In this document: positions 41,118-41,449 of the stretch, one piece after another
Position numbering within the stretch: the first letter of the stretch is position 1
How the letters are laid out: each line of letters starts with the position of its first letter
NCBI GenBank assembly: GCA_047632755.1
Contig: JBLIDT010000026.1
Location: 1-41,449 of the forward strand
Direction: 5' to 3'
Source of the DNA: JAKVAV01 sp047632755
GTDB taxonomy: Bacteria > Bacteroidota > Bacteroidia > Flavobacteriales_D > Cryomorphaceae
Length of the DNA: 41,449 nt
The notes under the pieces: generated by a model
What the model was told of the DNA's origin: nothing
What the model saw: only the letters and a program-made list of their open reading frames with translations
Database searches by the model: none
Position numbers and translations under genes: made by a program

Positions 41118-41123
41118 GTCAAT

Positions 41124-41449
41124 ATGAGAAAAGACTACCTATCGTTGATCCTTCTGTTGGGATTGATCTCCATCGCTGCCACCATTGATATTGACGATCT
41201 TTTTCTTTACAGTGAATTGGAAGCTCCTAATTATATCGACGCAGATAACACACCAGAGGGAAATCCCATTACAGATGAAGGTGCGACACTTGGAAGAGTG
41301 CTTTTTTACGATAAGCAGCTTTCGTTGGATGGAACCATTTCTTGTTCGAGTTGTCACCATCAAGAATTCGCGTTCGGAGATACGGCCACTCAAAGTATAG
41401 GTATGAATGGCAATACGGGCCGACATTCCATGCGGTTGGTAAATGCTCG
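41124..41449 (+). CDS. cytochrome c peroxidase, di-haem type (3' end outside window)
   Basis: Start at ATG 41124; the frame is open to the window edge after 108 codons. The N-terminus MRKDYLSLILLLGLISIAA is a signal peptide. The family pattern follows: NPITDEGATLGRVLFYDKQL near 50 and ISCSSCHHQEFAFGD with the first haem-binding CxxCH at residues 78-82. The pattern (GxxLFxDxxLSxDGTxSCxxCH) is that of periplasmic di-haem peroxidases, MauG-like or CcpA, which reduce hydrogen peroxide or modify partner proteins. The second haem domain must lie beyond the edge. Confidence 0.88.
   Translation, partial: MRKDYLSLILLLGLISIAATIDIDDLFLYSELEAPNYIDADNTPEGNPITDEGATLGRVLFYDKQLSLDGTISCSSCHHQEFAFGDTATQSIGMNGNTGRHSMRLVNA

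Larger units (their letters stand above)
40815..41123. other. 309-base intergenic region with divergent promoters
   Basis: Between the desaturase and the cytochrome c peroxidase. On minus, a -7 TACCTTTG lies at 40925-40932. On plus, TACTTTG at 40988-40994 is one base short of TAnnTTTG and is a weak candidate for the peroxidase. A hairpin stands at 41095-41117. No other coding sequence is seen. Confidence 0.5.

Noticed and set aside
40991..41188. Plus-strand frame of 65 codons upstream of the peroxidase
   Set aside because: It overlaps the real peroxidase start at 41124 in another frame and shows no motif.

Overview
This 41.4 kb window comes from a chromosome of the Bacteroidota, most likely a marine-type Flavobacteriales relative. 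The evidence is several upstream regions carrying the phylum's TAnnTTTG -7 element (sometimes with TTG about 18-21 bases before it), a type IX secretion type B sorting domain, many signal peptides ending in AQ, many small lipoproteins, a fused E1 alpha/beta 2-oxoacid dehydrogenase and a DUF1800/DUF1501 pair. I saw no rRNA, tRNA, CRISPR array, insertion sequence or phage gene. It reads as ordinary core and accessory chromosome, with some unusual repeats and operons.

Layout. 1-4343: the end of a von Willebrand A protein and a large secreted BNR/Asp-box propeller protein. 4583-6013: a tiny unknown protein, an Lrp/AsnC regulator and a membrane coiled-coil protein. 6276-9259: a tight five-gene operon of two pirins, a nitroreductase, a YjdJ-type acetyltransferase and a YjdI-type ferredoxin fused to a CDGSH domain. 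This looks like a redox or electrophile stress unit. 9486-15163: a lipoprotein, patatin phospholipase, universal stress protein, MFS exporter, DUF4421 outer-membrane protein, hemerythrin-like protein and secreted cupin. 15175-19711: a small helical secreted protein, META lipoprotein, formate-THF ligase, PhoD-type phosphatase and a small membrane protein. 19712-20109 is non-coding and holds an imperfect 100-base direct repeat.

20110-25791: PaaE (phenylacetyl-CoA epoxidase reductase), fused E1 dehydrogenase, outer-membrane barrel, peptide deformylase, TPR-like lipoprotein and a secreted unknown. 25883-28158: an RnfD/NqrB-like membrane protein translationally coupled to a DUF2330 protein. 28309-30197: a free-standing T9SS sorting domain, an AlkD-like protein and a DUF2461 protein. 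30194-34420 (minus strand): a compact paaG-paaH-paaI-paaJ-paaY operon for the lower phenylacetate pathway; with paaE it implies aerobic phenylacetate degradation, the epoxidase core lying outside the window. 34580-41449: two small envelope proteins, the DUF1800/DUF1501 pair, a six-helix membrane protein followed by decayed tandem copies of its own 3' end, a front-end fatty acid desaturase, and the start of a dihaem cytochrome c peroxidase that runs off the right edge.

Most notable observations: the decayed 3'-end copies at 39415-39640; the pirin-redox operon; the RnfD-like/DUF2330 pair without a visible flavin-attachment motif; a type B sorting domain with no passenger; and six tail-to-tail gene pairs that each overlap by exactly four bases with shared stop codons.
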